Shown here piece after piece: positions 12,051 through 22,983 of a stretch of 64,000 nucleotides of DNA. Numbering within the stretch: position 1 is the stretch's first letter; every line of letters begins with the position of its first letter. The notes under the pieces are model-generated. The model ran no database searches. It was not told the DNA's origin and saw nothing but the letters and a program-made list of their open reading frames with translations. Origin of the DNA: Hymenopellis radicata (taxonomy: Eukaryota; Basidiomycota; Agaricomycetes; Agaricales; Physalacriaceae); contig JADNRX010000023.1 of NCBI GenBank assembly GCA_015501595.1, positions 62,001 through 126,000 on the forward strand, given 5' to 3'. The position numbers were made by a program, and so were the translations under genes.

Positions 12051-14519
12051 AGGACAGTCGCTAGTGTATTCGAGACGTTCGTTGTTTATTCTTTTAATTG
12101 ATATTTATCCTTTTCATTGGGAGCTCGGTTCTTTGAACTTTCGAGTCGCATCATCATATATATTCTTCTACTAGAACTATCTTACATGTACGTACAATAT
12201 CAGAACTCCGGCCTTTTTCAGGAATTCGCTTTGCGATTACTACCTCGGTGCGAGTGGAAGATGAGAGCCTCGAGGCTGCCAAGCAGTAAAGCGTAATAGT
12301 GAATAGAGTGATGATCAAATGCGAGAAGGTTGGGTTCTGGTCATTTCTTGTCCAGTTGAAAGGTACTGTCGAATATAAAGAAGCGTTCCGCCTAGGAGGA
12401 GTACATGGACTCGGACAAGGACATACCGATGAAATCTACCAGAATCGAGGAATATTCGGTCAAAACGACCTGAACGCTGGTATAAGGGAGTATTTGAGAG
12501 AAGGCCAACTGGAATTGAAGGCACCGAGGGATCTTCTAGGCAGAAATTCAAAGCTAGAACTTTGGAGGCGTTCCAGCCAGTTCCAGCAAAGATCTCGAGA
12601 TCACAGGAGGGTCCTTTGAGCGACTGTTGACGCTCCACTGAGTTGGAGACTATTCGCAAGTCGACGATTAGGGATAGGGCTCATGGTGGATGCAGGACAG
12701 GAAATATTTACGCCGACCTTGGAGACGGCTGTGTATCGTCTTGGAAAGGTTGAATATGCGTCGGTGGAGGTGATGTGCGCCCTGGGACTTGGATTATCGA
12801 TCTCTTGAGGTCTCTGAAGGTCCGCTAGGAGCCCAAAGGTGCAGAAAGCTAAATGGCGGTCCAGAATTTAATCCAACCGTTGTAAAAATCCGGTGTCACG
12901 TCCGTGCAGTCCGGAGGGCCAGACAGACGATTTGGCCCTTGTTTCCAACGATTATACAGACGTTCAAGTCCTGGCTTGCCGCTTTACGAAGACAATTAAA
13001 TTCTTGGCAAGCCGAGCAGCGTTCTCCCAGCTTTGAGGCTGCAGAGGACGAGCCGCTAGGCTATAAAGGACTGACGGACGGAGGCCCGGGCGTCACTACC
13101 TCAATATTTGGCGAGCGGAGGCTAAAATTGCAATATTTGAATTTCTCACCTTTCTCACCTCCTGCCATCATCGTTGGCACCGCCGCACACTCGAGAACAC
13201 TCGTTCATTGCCACAGTACTGTCTCCAGCAAGGGGCATGGCTTCTCGTAGCGTTGAGGAGACGAGGTTTTTCGAGGATTCCGGGAGCTGAACAATTGGCC
13301 ATGTCTTGGGTACACCATTGGGCGCCGACGGAGTAGCAGATCCGTCCTGTACCATGCTCCCTACCAGGGGACGTATGGTATGGGCTTATAGGATGCCTCG
13401 CATTGTCTTAGACACACAGATATGGGATCACCCTCACCGACAAATTGTGCCAAGGATGGACGACAAAGAAATACGAGAGACATTCCTGGGAGTTTTCTTG
13501 CATGGTATCTTCCATCTTGGACAGTTTGAAGGAGCAGGGACAGCACTATTGCAGAGGTCGACGCAGAGGAACGAGACTGACAGCCGAGCAGAGCGTTGAT
13601 GTCTTCTTGAGAGTTGTTGAGCTTGCAGTAACAGGTGAGTCTTCCTTAGGGCCTCTTGAAGATGTCTTAATGCCTTGAGCAGGTGTTGCAACGTGAAAGC
13701 TTTGAGTTTCTTGCAAGTGTGGCGCTCTTGAAGTTTGCGTTGTTGGTCTTGAAGAAAAGTCTTGATGTCTGTTGAGGATCGACACGCCATACCTGTGTGG
13801 TAGTACGAGGACGATATGCTGGTTTAAGCCACGCTTCCTATTCATGATGGTGGATGCAAGGTGAGTGCCATTGTTTGTTTGACGCGACACGAATCACTCA
13901 CGAGTCACTCGCGTGACAGATTTGCACCTGGCACGTGACTGCGGAACCGATCGCATTGACCTTTGCCTCCGGGGAACCAGATGCATCAGAAATCACAAAA
14001 TAAATTGTGCTGCGACGAGGGCAAAGCCAAGGATGTGATAATTTGGAGGATACGATGTCCGGACGCTCTGGAGTTAGCGGGAACGCTCCGCCGTGCCATT
14101 ACGCACGTCGCAGTCCGCCGAGCCCTCGAGATTGGCCAGCCAATCGACTGGATGATCCCCGCTGAATTGTCCCTGGTGATACGCGCCGCGCCGTGACTCG
14201 TGCAGCGTATTTTCCAAGATAAGGATGGTTCTTTGTCCTTTTAGCATCGTTCATTCCACAGCGATCTTCGTCGGAAGAGGGTGTATGTCACGATAGTACG
14301 TGGGTGTGAAAGAGAGGCATCTTTGGCAACGGCATCCAGTATGTTTGCTTCCTCATTTGGGCATCCCAGGACGCAGGCCCCAAGTCGGAAGCGGCCTAAC
14401 TTGTTCTAGATAACCTTTACGATGTCGCCGCTCCGCTATAAAAACCCTAAAAATTTCATTCCTGGCCACAGCCATTTCCTTCTTTCTCGCCCATTCGTTC
14501 ACCGCCTTTTCCTCCTGCT
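12051..14519. other. Long stretch without a supported gene
   Basis: About 2.5 kb. Several open frames of 60-150 codons occur on both strands (12299-12619, 12789-13250, 13434-13890), but none shows a recognisable domain or can be extended by clean splicing. The 13.45-13.9 kb part is open and Ser/Thr/Gln-rich on the minus strand and could be a decayed or unrecognised gene. No terminal repeats or transposase motifs were found. The 5' half includes the 3' region of the preceding gene. Confidence 0.35.
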
Positions 14520-15134
14520 ATGCCCGCAGATCGCGAGTCACTCCGCCCAAAATGGCGCTCCCTTTCGCAACTTGCGACGATCATCTTTAATGCTACTATC
14601 ATTGTTCCGGAAACAGCGCGTTCCAACGTCCTTCTGCGCCGTGTTCCCCACCCATATGCTCATGCCTATGCGGCCACACACCCGTTAATGGTCTGAATGT
14701 ATTTACTGGCTTTCGACGTCTCACTCATCCATCACATTTAGCGCACAGTCAAGTCTAATGAGCAGGTAGACTGGGCCACTCCCCCGCCTCTTTATGAACG
14801 TGCTATCTTCAACTGGAATGAGGTGTGTAACAAAAGCTGTATAATTCGGGTTGTGCTCATCTTCATACAACTTAGCAAGAGCCCGTTGAACCGCAACAGC
14901 TTCGTGCGGTACGCGTCGTTTTCGACGAGGACGAGGTGAGTAACAGGGCAACATGAATGCAAGGTGTATTCATCCTGAGTTATTAAGCCAGAACTGTAGA
15001 ACCACAAGAGTTTCCGGAGGTCCTTTTCGTACCTCGTCCCAACAATCGTCGTCGTCATCGTCTTCGCCGACTGGCGATATTTTTGACTGTATGTTCCTCA
15101 ATCACCTATGATCCCCTTCTGAGATGTTGCAGGA
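14520..15134 (+). CDS. Small unrecognised multi-exon gene
   Basis: Five exons can be chained in phase: 14520-14690, 14742-14822, 14876-14935, 14992-15088 and 15133-15134, giving about 136 residues. Junctions are GTCTGA...TTTAG (weak donor), GTGTGT...CTTAG, GTGAGT...GCCAG and GTATGT...TGCAG. The last splice creates a TGA stop across the junction, so the end is uncertain: an open Ser/Asp/Gln-containing frame continues downstream in another phase. Exon 1 begins MPADRESLRPKWRSLSQLAT. Exon 2 holds EQVDWATPPPLYERAIFNW, exon 3 is acidic (VRVVFDEDE) and exon 4 is a Ser run. A TATAAA-like box lies at 14438-14444, about 80 bp upstream of the start. The gene is convergent with the PA28 gene. I do not recognise the protein. 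Confidence 0.45.
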
Positions 15135-15392
15135 ATTTTCGCTTCGAGTGACTCGCCGGCTGAGGATATCACGCAACAACTAGCCCTCGCATTTCTTGCC
15201 CATTACCTTCTTGATCAACATTCGTTTTGCTATATCTTGCTCTCCTCCATAGTCCTCCATGCTACTATTCCTTACTCGCTGTATCTACTTGTATCTTCGA
15301 ACCAAAATGTACACAGAAATCTGCTATTAATCTACTTACACTACCTACCGATCCGAATGCCTATGTTTTTCTTGTTACAAAGTACGACGCGC

Positions 15393-16607
15393 CTAGTACA
15401 TACCACCACTATTATTAGCCTTCGGTGACCGAATCTGAGATGCACTGTCAGTTGAAGGTATCGTGGTATTGCATAGTTCCATACTTTCGAGATGTTCTTC
15501 TGAAGGAGATCCATCAGAGATGCGTAAAGGTTACGAACATCAATGATGTGCTGTCGAGCGTAAAATACTTGTTTGCCGTCGTCTGCCAAAAACGAGTGAG
15601 TAACAGGACAACGTGCCAATGGCGGTCGTACGTTCTTTCAGGGCGATCTGGCAAAAACGAGTAAGTAACGGGACAACGGGACAATGGCGGGCGTACGATG
15701 TAGTCCTCGACGTTGGGGTACTTGAGGAGCTTTGAACACAACTTGGCTCTAGTGATGTAGTCCTGACGTGCTACGTCGCGAATGTTGTAAGCGCTTTCTT
15801 GAGCACGATGCAGCTCAGAAAGGCATTCTACCAATAGGTCGTTAGTTGCACACCGGACATGTAAATGCGTCGCGAACCTTCTTGAACTTGCACGCCGAAA
15901 TTATCTCCGCTATTGAGCGATGCGGTTCAGTATATGAAGATAATCTCAGGAAAGACTGACTTGCTCTTCAATTCTGGAATTAGAGTTAGACATTTATGAA
16001 GTGGAGAAAGGAGAATTGCTTCACTTGGGCATCGTCAAGGTAATCCACACTTTCACGGCATCCTAAAGGGCAATTCAAAACGACGTCGCCACAAAGGGAG
16101 GTAAAGGCGTACCACATTGGCAGCCAACTGCTCACACTCTCGCTTCACAGTATCATGTAAGGCAGAGATGGACTTGTTGGAGGCCACTTTGCCAGTAAAC
16201 CGCACGCCTTGTTCGTCCACACCATTTTCGAGACGACGCTTCCTTGTGGCTGGTTCGTCTGAGTTTGGCTGGGATGGGGAGTAGACTGATGTGTCTGTGG
16301 TAGATATGTTCGAGGGGTGGAAAGGCGAATTCGCCGACGCAGTGGAAGTGATCAGCTCCTGGAGTTCTCTGCGATAGGTAAGAGATGGAGTTGATGCCAC
16401 ACGTACGATGAACGTACATTATCTGGAGAAAGATGAGATCTTGAAGGACGAGTATGGATGACGCACTTTGGAAGGGAAAACACTGAAGACGATATGTTCT
16501 GCTTTCTGGGAGACCTCTACACGGAATGCCTGCAAGAAGGTAAGTAATCAATAAGATAAACAGTAACAGAAAATAACCTCAATCTTTTTGGCGAGTTCTG
16601 TTTCCAT
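15393..16607 (-). CDS. PSME3: Proteasome activator PA28 gamma / REG gamma homologue (11 exons)
   Basis: 11S activator that caps the 20S proteasome and stimulates ubiquitin-independent peptide hydrolysis; gamma-type homologues are nuclear. Minus-strand exons, high coordinate first: 16607-16578, 16529-16467, 16422-16418 (5 nt), 16368-16113, 16062-16025, 15973-15965 (9 nt), 15909-15878, 15827-15697, 15647-15632 (16 nt), 15582-15485 and 15434-15393. All join in phase to 239 residues, close to the 254 of human PSME3. Diagnostic pieces: METELAKKIEAFRVEVSQKA, VFPSKIIELQELITS, a variable insert with KRRLENG, VKRECEQLAANVDAVKVW, MPKIEDGDNFGVQVQE, ELHRAQESAYNIRD, YITRAKLCSKLLKYPNVEDY and QHIIDVRNLYASLMDLLQKN. 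The C-terminus KANNSGGMY ends in Met-Tyr, as expected for docking into the 20S alpha pockets. Intron 6 has a GC donor (GCAAGT). No frameshift is needed. Confidence 0.92.
15583..15696 (-). repeat. Pair of near-identical 49-bp introns (introns 8 and 9 of the PA28 gene)
   Basis: Intron 8 (15696-15648) and intron 9 (15631-15583) are both exactly 49 bp and match at 43 of 49 positions by direct comparison. Both begin GTACG and end TTTTTG[C/G]CAG. They flank a 16-nt exon (15647-15632) that is not itself similar to the flanking exon ends. The repeat is therefore the intron itself rather than a larger exon-plus-intron duplication. Confidence 0.9.
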
Positions 16608-16755
16608 CGTTGTGCTGACAGTGATGAAGGAGGAGCTCAGGAGACGTATTTCATTGAAATCATGCAGGCGCGTTGTTGTTGCTTGTTTGTCAATAGCTTC
16701 CACGTCAGGGAAGGTATATAAGGGAGCGGAATGATTCAAATGCACGCGCGCCCCG
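16608..16755. promoter_or_regulatory. Divergent promoter region, PSME3 / TAF1
   Basis: 148 bp between the start codons of PSME3 (16607, minus) and TAF1 (16756, plus). A TATA-like TATATAAG (16713-16720) lies about 36-43 bp upstream of the TAF1 ATG. The assignment is from position; no factor sites were recognised. Confidence 0.5.
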
Positions 16756-19700
16756 ATGGCGAACAAGGACGAGACCGATGCCATCTCGGCGCTCACTGGG
16801 TTCTCCTTGAACCACCTACTCAATGGGCTGTCGCTCCCCAGCGGCGCAGGCCTGTCCAACCAGCTCGGGATATCTGGTGTGCCCAGTCTCAACGCGGGAC
16901 AGATCTACAACGACAATTTTGATGACGAGGCCATCGGAAATGACCAGGGAGAGGACTGGGAGGCGCAGATTGACCAGGAGATGGAGAACGAAGTGGACGA
17001 CATGGTAAAGACAGAGTCGCATTCTCCCAAGATGAAGCAGAAGCAGAGGCGTGTTCGCGTTGTCAGAAAGATGGTACCCCGTCCAAGGAGCGTCTATGAG
17101 CGTTTCCCTGCCTTTGAGAAGGACAAAATACTCGATTTTAGCGAGTTGTTCAAGGGTGTCACTGTAACCAAGTCGCGTCTCGGCAAGCGGCCATTTCATA
17201 GTGAGTCGTAGTGGTCACCCTCCAGTACTCTTAATAAACATGTGTTGCAGTCGAATCCGTATATCCGAGGCGTAAGGAAGTTCCCAGAAATTTCCTAGAG
17301 TCAATTGTCGGTGATACTAAACGGCAAGTCGAGAGCAAACGGGTCGCGGCCGTTGTTTCTGCTGGTAGTGTCGAAGTGGACCTTCGCAAGGCCCTCGAGG
17401 TATGCATGTCGCCGCCACCGTCAACTGGTACTCATTAAAGTAGGAACGAGACCAAACAGACGTTCCCATCTCTCTCCCACTCGATGATCGCAGCTTCGAC
17501 TTGGTGCTCCTTTCAAACTGGGAGGACCAGATTGTCTACGACGCAGAGAACATATTCGGCACCAAGGCTCCTCCTCCCGAAAACAATCTTACGACACCTG
17601 CCAATAAAGCATTGGAATCAGGCGCATGGACTCAGAGTATCATCTGGAGTCCCGATGCTCCTTTCCGCGACTTCACGCAGCTTGAATTTAACCATGAGGA
17701 TGATGTTGTTCCCGAGGACAAGACCAGTGAGTACCTGAATTTGGTTTATTCTCCCTGTATTGACTTGAGTTTAAGCTGAAATGGCCAGACCTCGCAAGAG
17801 GTTCAGGACAGACGCTGGTGTCCGCGACAAATTCAATCTTTCCAATGATCACTTCTACGAGATTTCCAAAGACACTCGTCACCGCGTACGCCAGACCTTT
17901 GGACAGTTGTCTGTGGAACACGCATATCCTGCGCAGAAGTTACAATTACCCTTCGTGAGTAATAAACAATCTTTATGTCATAACCATTCTTATTCCTCGC
18001 AGTACAAAACTCGCTTGTCCAAAACAGAAGCCCGTTCTTTCCATCGTCCCGCGCTTCAATTCCCCTCGAATATTGAACTACGATTCAGCAAGGTTCGGAC
18101 TGCAAAAAAGAAGAAGGACAAAGCTGGCAGACGATTGGGGAAAGGTGGTAATGTAGGCGAAGGCCTTCACAGTACCAGCGACCTCAGTTTGAGGGATACC
18201 AGTAACTTCGTTCTATGGGAGTTCTCAGAAGAACACCCTCCCATCATTTCGAACTTTGGGATGGGCAGTGCACTGGTTAACTACTATAGGAAGAAAGACG
18301 AGAAAGACGATCACATACCCAAGGTCAGCCTTATCTTTCTGCTCCCTAGCTTCCTCTCATATACGTGTAGTTCGACCTTGGTGTACCATTCGTATTGGAA
18401 CCTCAAGATGACTCTCCCTTCATGAAATTTGGCTATGTCTACCCTGGGCAAACCATGCCCGCATTGTACAACAACCTCATTCGCGCACCGCTTTTCCGAC
18501 ACAAACCCTATCAAACCGATTTCCTCGTCATACGACATACCGTCAAAAATGACGTGAAATACTTCATTCGAGAAATCAAAAACCTCTTCGTTGTCGGACA
18601 AACGTATCCGGTCACTGAAGTTCCGGGACCTCACTCACGTAAAATAACCAACACGATCAAGTACCGACTGCAGATCATCGCTTTCAAACTGCTTCGCAAG
18701 AGTCCAGGTGAACGACTCAAGATATCTCGTTTGATGAAGTACTTCCCCGATCAAAACGAACTTCAAATGAGGCAGCGTCTTAAGGTTGGTATCGAACCAC
18801 CCTTTCTTATGCAGCTGAACTGTGTCTGCAGGAATTCATGGAGTACCATCGACGTGGGCCGCACCAAGGCTTCTGGCGCCTGAAGCCCAACTTGACCATA
18901 CCAAGTGATGCAGAGATGCTCAAGATGGTTGGTCCAGAGCAGGTTGTTCTTACAGAGGGCATGCAGGTCGGTCAACGTCACTTGCAAGACTCTGGATACA
19001 GTCAGACCGCCGAGTCTGCCGACGGTGACGAGTCGAATCTGTCGGTAGAACAGCAGTTGGCTCCTTGGATCACAACAAAGAACTTCCTCCTCGCTACGCA
19101 AGCCAAAGCCATGCTCCGGCTACACGGCGAAGGAGATCCTTCCGGGCGAGGAGAAGCCTTCAGTTTCATTCGTATTTCCATGAAGGAGATATTCGTCAAG
19201 GCTGGGGAGGATTTCGAGCAGAAGATGGCGGAGGCCGAAAACCGTCCCAAGTCTGCGCATCGTTACAACGTCGCGGAACAGCAAGTTATCTACAAGTCCG
19301 AAATCGAGCGAATATGGAAGGCGCAGTTTGACTCCCTCAGTCGGAAGGACGAACCGATCTTGACGGAGGAGGATGAACGCAGCGATAGAGAGGCTGGGAA
19401 ACGGTTATTGCAGCAGCAGCAGCAACGGGAGGCGCAGATGAATCCTATGGCGGTGCAGACGTACTACCCAGGGCAGGGAGTCCCAGGCCCTCAGTTCTCT
19501 GTGCCCCCTACGCCTATGTCTCCCGCCCCTGCTGCGAGTCGCACTACGTCGGTGGAGCGGGAGAGTGTTGGACCTGACGGCGGTGGTCGTCGCGTCCTTC
19601 GCATCAAACGTTTCATGGATGGTGAATGGCAGACCGAAATCATTCGTGATCCCGCCGTCATACGAGCATATGTACGCCACAAACAGTTGATGGAGGAAGA

Positions 19701-20262
19701 GAACACGCTTGCGGACAGTCTCGCACCTACTGGAGATGCTGATAAGGATAAACGAGCGAGGAAACGGTTAGTGGTTCTTTTGGCCTTATGCGTCTTTGCT
19801 TAAGAGGACATTTTTAGACTGGAAGAGGAGATTGCTAGGATGAAGAAGAACCAGGAGCGCCGTCTGCACAGAAAGAACGCCAAGATTGTCAAAGAAGGTG
19901 GTATCCCGATGACATTGGATCGACCAATGAAGCCAGACACAACACGACGCTGTGGTCATTGTGGTCAAATGGGCCATATGAGTAAGTGGAGCATTCTCAT
20001 CCTTCTTGTATGTACTCATTTAGAACGTAACAGAAACGAACCGGAAATGTCCTCGTTGGGCTGAATTTAACAGTGGCGCTGCCCGGTAGCTTCCACATCC
20101 TCCGCGACGAGTCCGCCTCCACCCACTGCCAACGCCGCCAATATCGGCTTCAACCGTGGACCTTCTGCTGCGCCTTTTGCTCCGTCTCCTTTGGCTGCAA
20201 GTACGACAGCAGAAGAGGAGCCTCCCAAGCCTAAGCTCAAGTTGACATTGAAGAAATCTTGA
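16756..20262 (+). CDS. TAF1: TFIID subunit TAF1 (apparent frameshift near the C-terminus)
   Basis: Largest TFIID subunit, binding TBP through its N-terminus and contacting promoter DNA; nuclear. Exons: 16756-17200, 17251-17399, 17444-17726, 17776-17954, 18003-18323, 18371-18784, 18832-19766, 19818-19981 and 20034-20262, all in phase. The N-terminal TAND-like region is acidic (GEDWEAQIDQEMENEVDDM). The central DUF3591 domain shows LWEFSEEHPPIISNFGMGS, LVNYYRKKDEKDDHIPK and EYHRRGPHQGFWRLKPNL. A CGHCGQMGHM...CPRW zinc knuckle follows. There is no bromodomain, the usual fungal form. After the knuckle the frame breaks at GG 20085-20086; one extra base restores ...VASTSSATSPPPPTANAAN and the tail PKPKLKLTLKKS with stop at 20260-20262. 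The start was chosen at the first ATG after the divergent promoter. Confidence 0.9.
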
Positions 20263-20457
20263 GGAACCGACTATGTATTTCTACTCACGCCACATACATG
20301 TACTCTTATATCGCACTTGTACCGCCTGACTGTATTGTATGGCTCCATCTAACTAGAAGAGGTTTCTGCCAGTTGCTCCTTCATGATCTCGAGCGGCCCA
20401 CAAACATCTTCTCATGTTCTCTCGGAATAACATAAACCTTAAATACTGTCCTGTTGT

Positions 20458-22749
20458 TTACGTTTGTCTGTACAGAGGACGAAGATCCGAGTAGTCCGGT
20501 TGCTCGTCTTTACCATCCAACAAGCCGTAGTAGAAGGTCGTATCCCTGCCATCCTGTTCACGCAGAGTGAAACCTGTGCCCAAATAGCCGAAGCGATTGT
20601 TCGCAGCGTCATATTCATACTCCCAATCCTCCCAACGAGGGTGGGTGAGTAGTTCAATGAAGAGAACACGATTGCCCGGGAACATGACGGGTGCAGCGTC
20701 AGGACCTGGCTTAAACCATGAACTACACTGGCCCGACCAGGCGGTTCGTTTGAGGTAGAGCTCTCTGTGTTCGTTAAAGTCGTCAGCCGCCTTATCATTG
20801 ATTGTGATGGTCGTGATGTTCTCTCTCTGCATCTTCTTCAAAAATTGCATGAAACAACGTGTCACTGTGTTAGCGTGAGTATCGAAGAGTAGTGGATGAG
20901 GAATACATATGGACACTGACAGGCTTCGATCATTGGGGCTCCAGAGCCGTGTCCGGTGGGACCGTGAGGACCATAGTACATGAAATACTAGGACAAGTTG
21001 AGCGCATAGACATGGAGCGGTACGACAGAGAGCATACATTAGGAACATCCTTGATTGCCAAGGACATGTACGAATCGATAGGATATTTAGCCCAGCGATC
21101 CTGCACGTTGCGCCCACGGGCGATGACAGGAACCGAGGAATAAAACTGGTGTTGAAGCCACTGCCACGGAAGACGAAATTAGTACAGAAAATCACTGAGG
21201 TCAACTACCTACGTGGCGCAGATGATAACATCCACTTCGTGTTCCTTCCCGTCAGCATCGATGAAGCCTTTTTCAGTTATCCTCTGGAACATCTTGGTGA
21301 AGACCTGAACATTAGGTTCGATTAGAGATTCGAGGTATCCCTTTCCAGGTGTAGGTCGCCGGCATCCAACGACAAAGTCCTTGGGCACGATGGCCTCGAT
21401 AAGACGTTCGTCGTTGTTGAGGCGGGCACGCATGTCCTTGTTTGCATACTAGAAAGACAGGTGAACGGTTACACCAACGCCGAAAGGGACGGAGCATCTC
21501 ACTTCAAGAGCAGCTTTCTGTTCCGGTGTACCCAGGACTATGAACTTGAATCGCTGGTTGAGTTCCGACTAGACGAAATGTTAGAAAGGGTCGAAATGAA
21601 ATGATGGGAGGTGATCAACCTCGATCATCTTTCGGTATTTCAAAGCGTGTTTAGGATCCTCGGCGAAGAGCTTTTTCTGTTCCTCGGTATCTGTAGCAAT
21701 ACATGAGTACTCGATAACACCTGGTACGATGTAAAAAAACGAACAATTGAAATTCTTTCCATCAGGTCCGGCGAATTGTTGAGCAAAAGCCGCAGTGATC
21801 CACGTCGGTGAGCGAATCCAGTGGTAGATCTGCTTCGCCTCGGGTTGGATGGTAGCCAAAACTTGTATGCCAGAGCTTCCAGAACCAATCACGGCTACAC
21901 GCTTTCCCTTGGTGTCGAGGTTGTCGGGCCAGCGCGCAGTATGGCAGAGCACGCCTTTGAAGTCAAACAGACCTTGTATGTTGGGCCACTTCCAGTCGTT
22001 TAGGACACCTTGAATTGGATATGAAACGCGTTCAATTTCATGATCTTGACTGCACGTACCTCCAGCATTGATGAACACGTCGCACTCGTTCGTGAACTCA
22101 TTTCCTTCGGGTCCACGAATGGTTAAACGCCACTTCTTCGCACCCTCAAACCATTCGGCACGTATGACTTCGTGATTGAGGTTTATGTACTTTCCAAGGC
22201 CAAATCTCACGGACACGTATCGTCAACAGTGGCGCTCATCACGACGAAAATGCACCGACTTTTCTACGAGACCCTTGTAGTATTGCTGGATCTCTCCAGC
22301 GGTGCCATAGAATTCGGACCAGTTGGGGTTAGGGCTCCAGGACATCTGAATTGGATTTGGTGAATTAGCTAGTCGATCGGAGGAGAGTACCGACCTGGTA
22401 ATTCACTGAAGGTATATCGCATCTGCATCCAGGGTATCTAGACGTGTAAGGTCAATTAAAGAGCGTGTCAAGTCCCGAAATATGATTCACTTGTTCCAAA
22501 ACCATGTCCCACCGACGTCTGGAGCCATTTCGTAGATCGTTAGGTCGATTTTGGAACCATGTTCCTGCACGTCGTGGGCCAAACATATGCCAGATATACC
22601 AGCGCCAATAGCGATGACCTTGAGAGGTTTCAACTGTAGAACATTGAGTACGTGGAGTGGAGATAAGCTTGGATAGTGACTTCGCCAAAGAGTTGATCGG
22701 GAATTCTGTATCCGCGGGCGTTCTCGCTTGGCCAGAGTTGTTCAGACAT
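20458..22749 (-). CDS. Baeyer-Villiger-type flavin monooxygenase (apparent frameshift)
   Basis: Class B FAD/NADPH monooxygenase of the cyclohexanone/phenylacetone monooxygenase group, expected to insert oxygen next to a ketone; the substrate is unknown. Start ATG 22749 (MSEQLWPSENARGYRIPDQL). After intron 1, KVIAIGAGISGICLAHD holds the FAD Rossmann motif GxGxxG. GGTWFWNKYPGCRCDIPSVN and WSPNPNWSEFYGTAGEIQ follow. The Baeyer-Villiger fingerprint FxGxxxHxxxWP is present as FKGVLCHTARWP, then the second nucleotide motif VIGSGSSGIQ. C-terminal marks are VDVIICATGFNTSFIPRF and FMYYGPHGPTGHGSGAPMIE. At least eight introns, about 45-60 bp. A lost base at GG 21129-21130 interrupts the frame between IPRF and VIARGRNVQDRW. 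The gene is head to head with another monooxygenase. Confidence 0.86.
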
Positions 22750-22983
22750 TTCAGGTGGTCCACGGACTGTGCTGGAGACCACGAAAGGTCCTCTTTAAGA
22801 ACAACTCCCACTGGCCAGCACTAGCATGCCAGACGGGAGGATCTATCCGACGGTTATTGCGGTCCGTGTCCGAAAGGGGATTTCACTGGAAAGGATCATG
22901 CGTACGTAGTGCGTCAAATAAATACCTTCATTCAAGATGAAGGCTCATTGCCGTCTCCTCAGTTTTGTCTTGGGGTCTCGCCA
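22750..22983. promoter_or_regulatory. Divergent promoter region between two flavin monooxygenases
   Basis: 234 bp separate the start codons of the Baeyer-Villiger-type gene (22749, minus) and the FMO-type gene (22984, plus). Shared control of the pair is an inference from position. I did not recognise a specific regulator site. Confidence 0.5.

Noticed and set aside
12299..13250. Two plus-strand open frames of 106 and 153 codons
   Set aside because: No domain, no plausible splicing partners and ordinary composition for chance frames; left as unsupported.
13434..13890. Overlapping minus-strand open frames, Ser/Thr/Gln-rich
   Set aside because: Could be a decayed gene, but no start context, splice chain or recognisable motif; not annotated.
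15589..15701. Tandem duplication read as a minisatellite
   Set aside because: Both copies coincide exactly with two introns of the PA28 gene, so they were described as duplicated introns instead.
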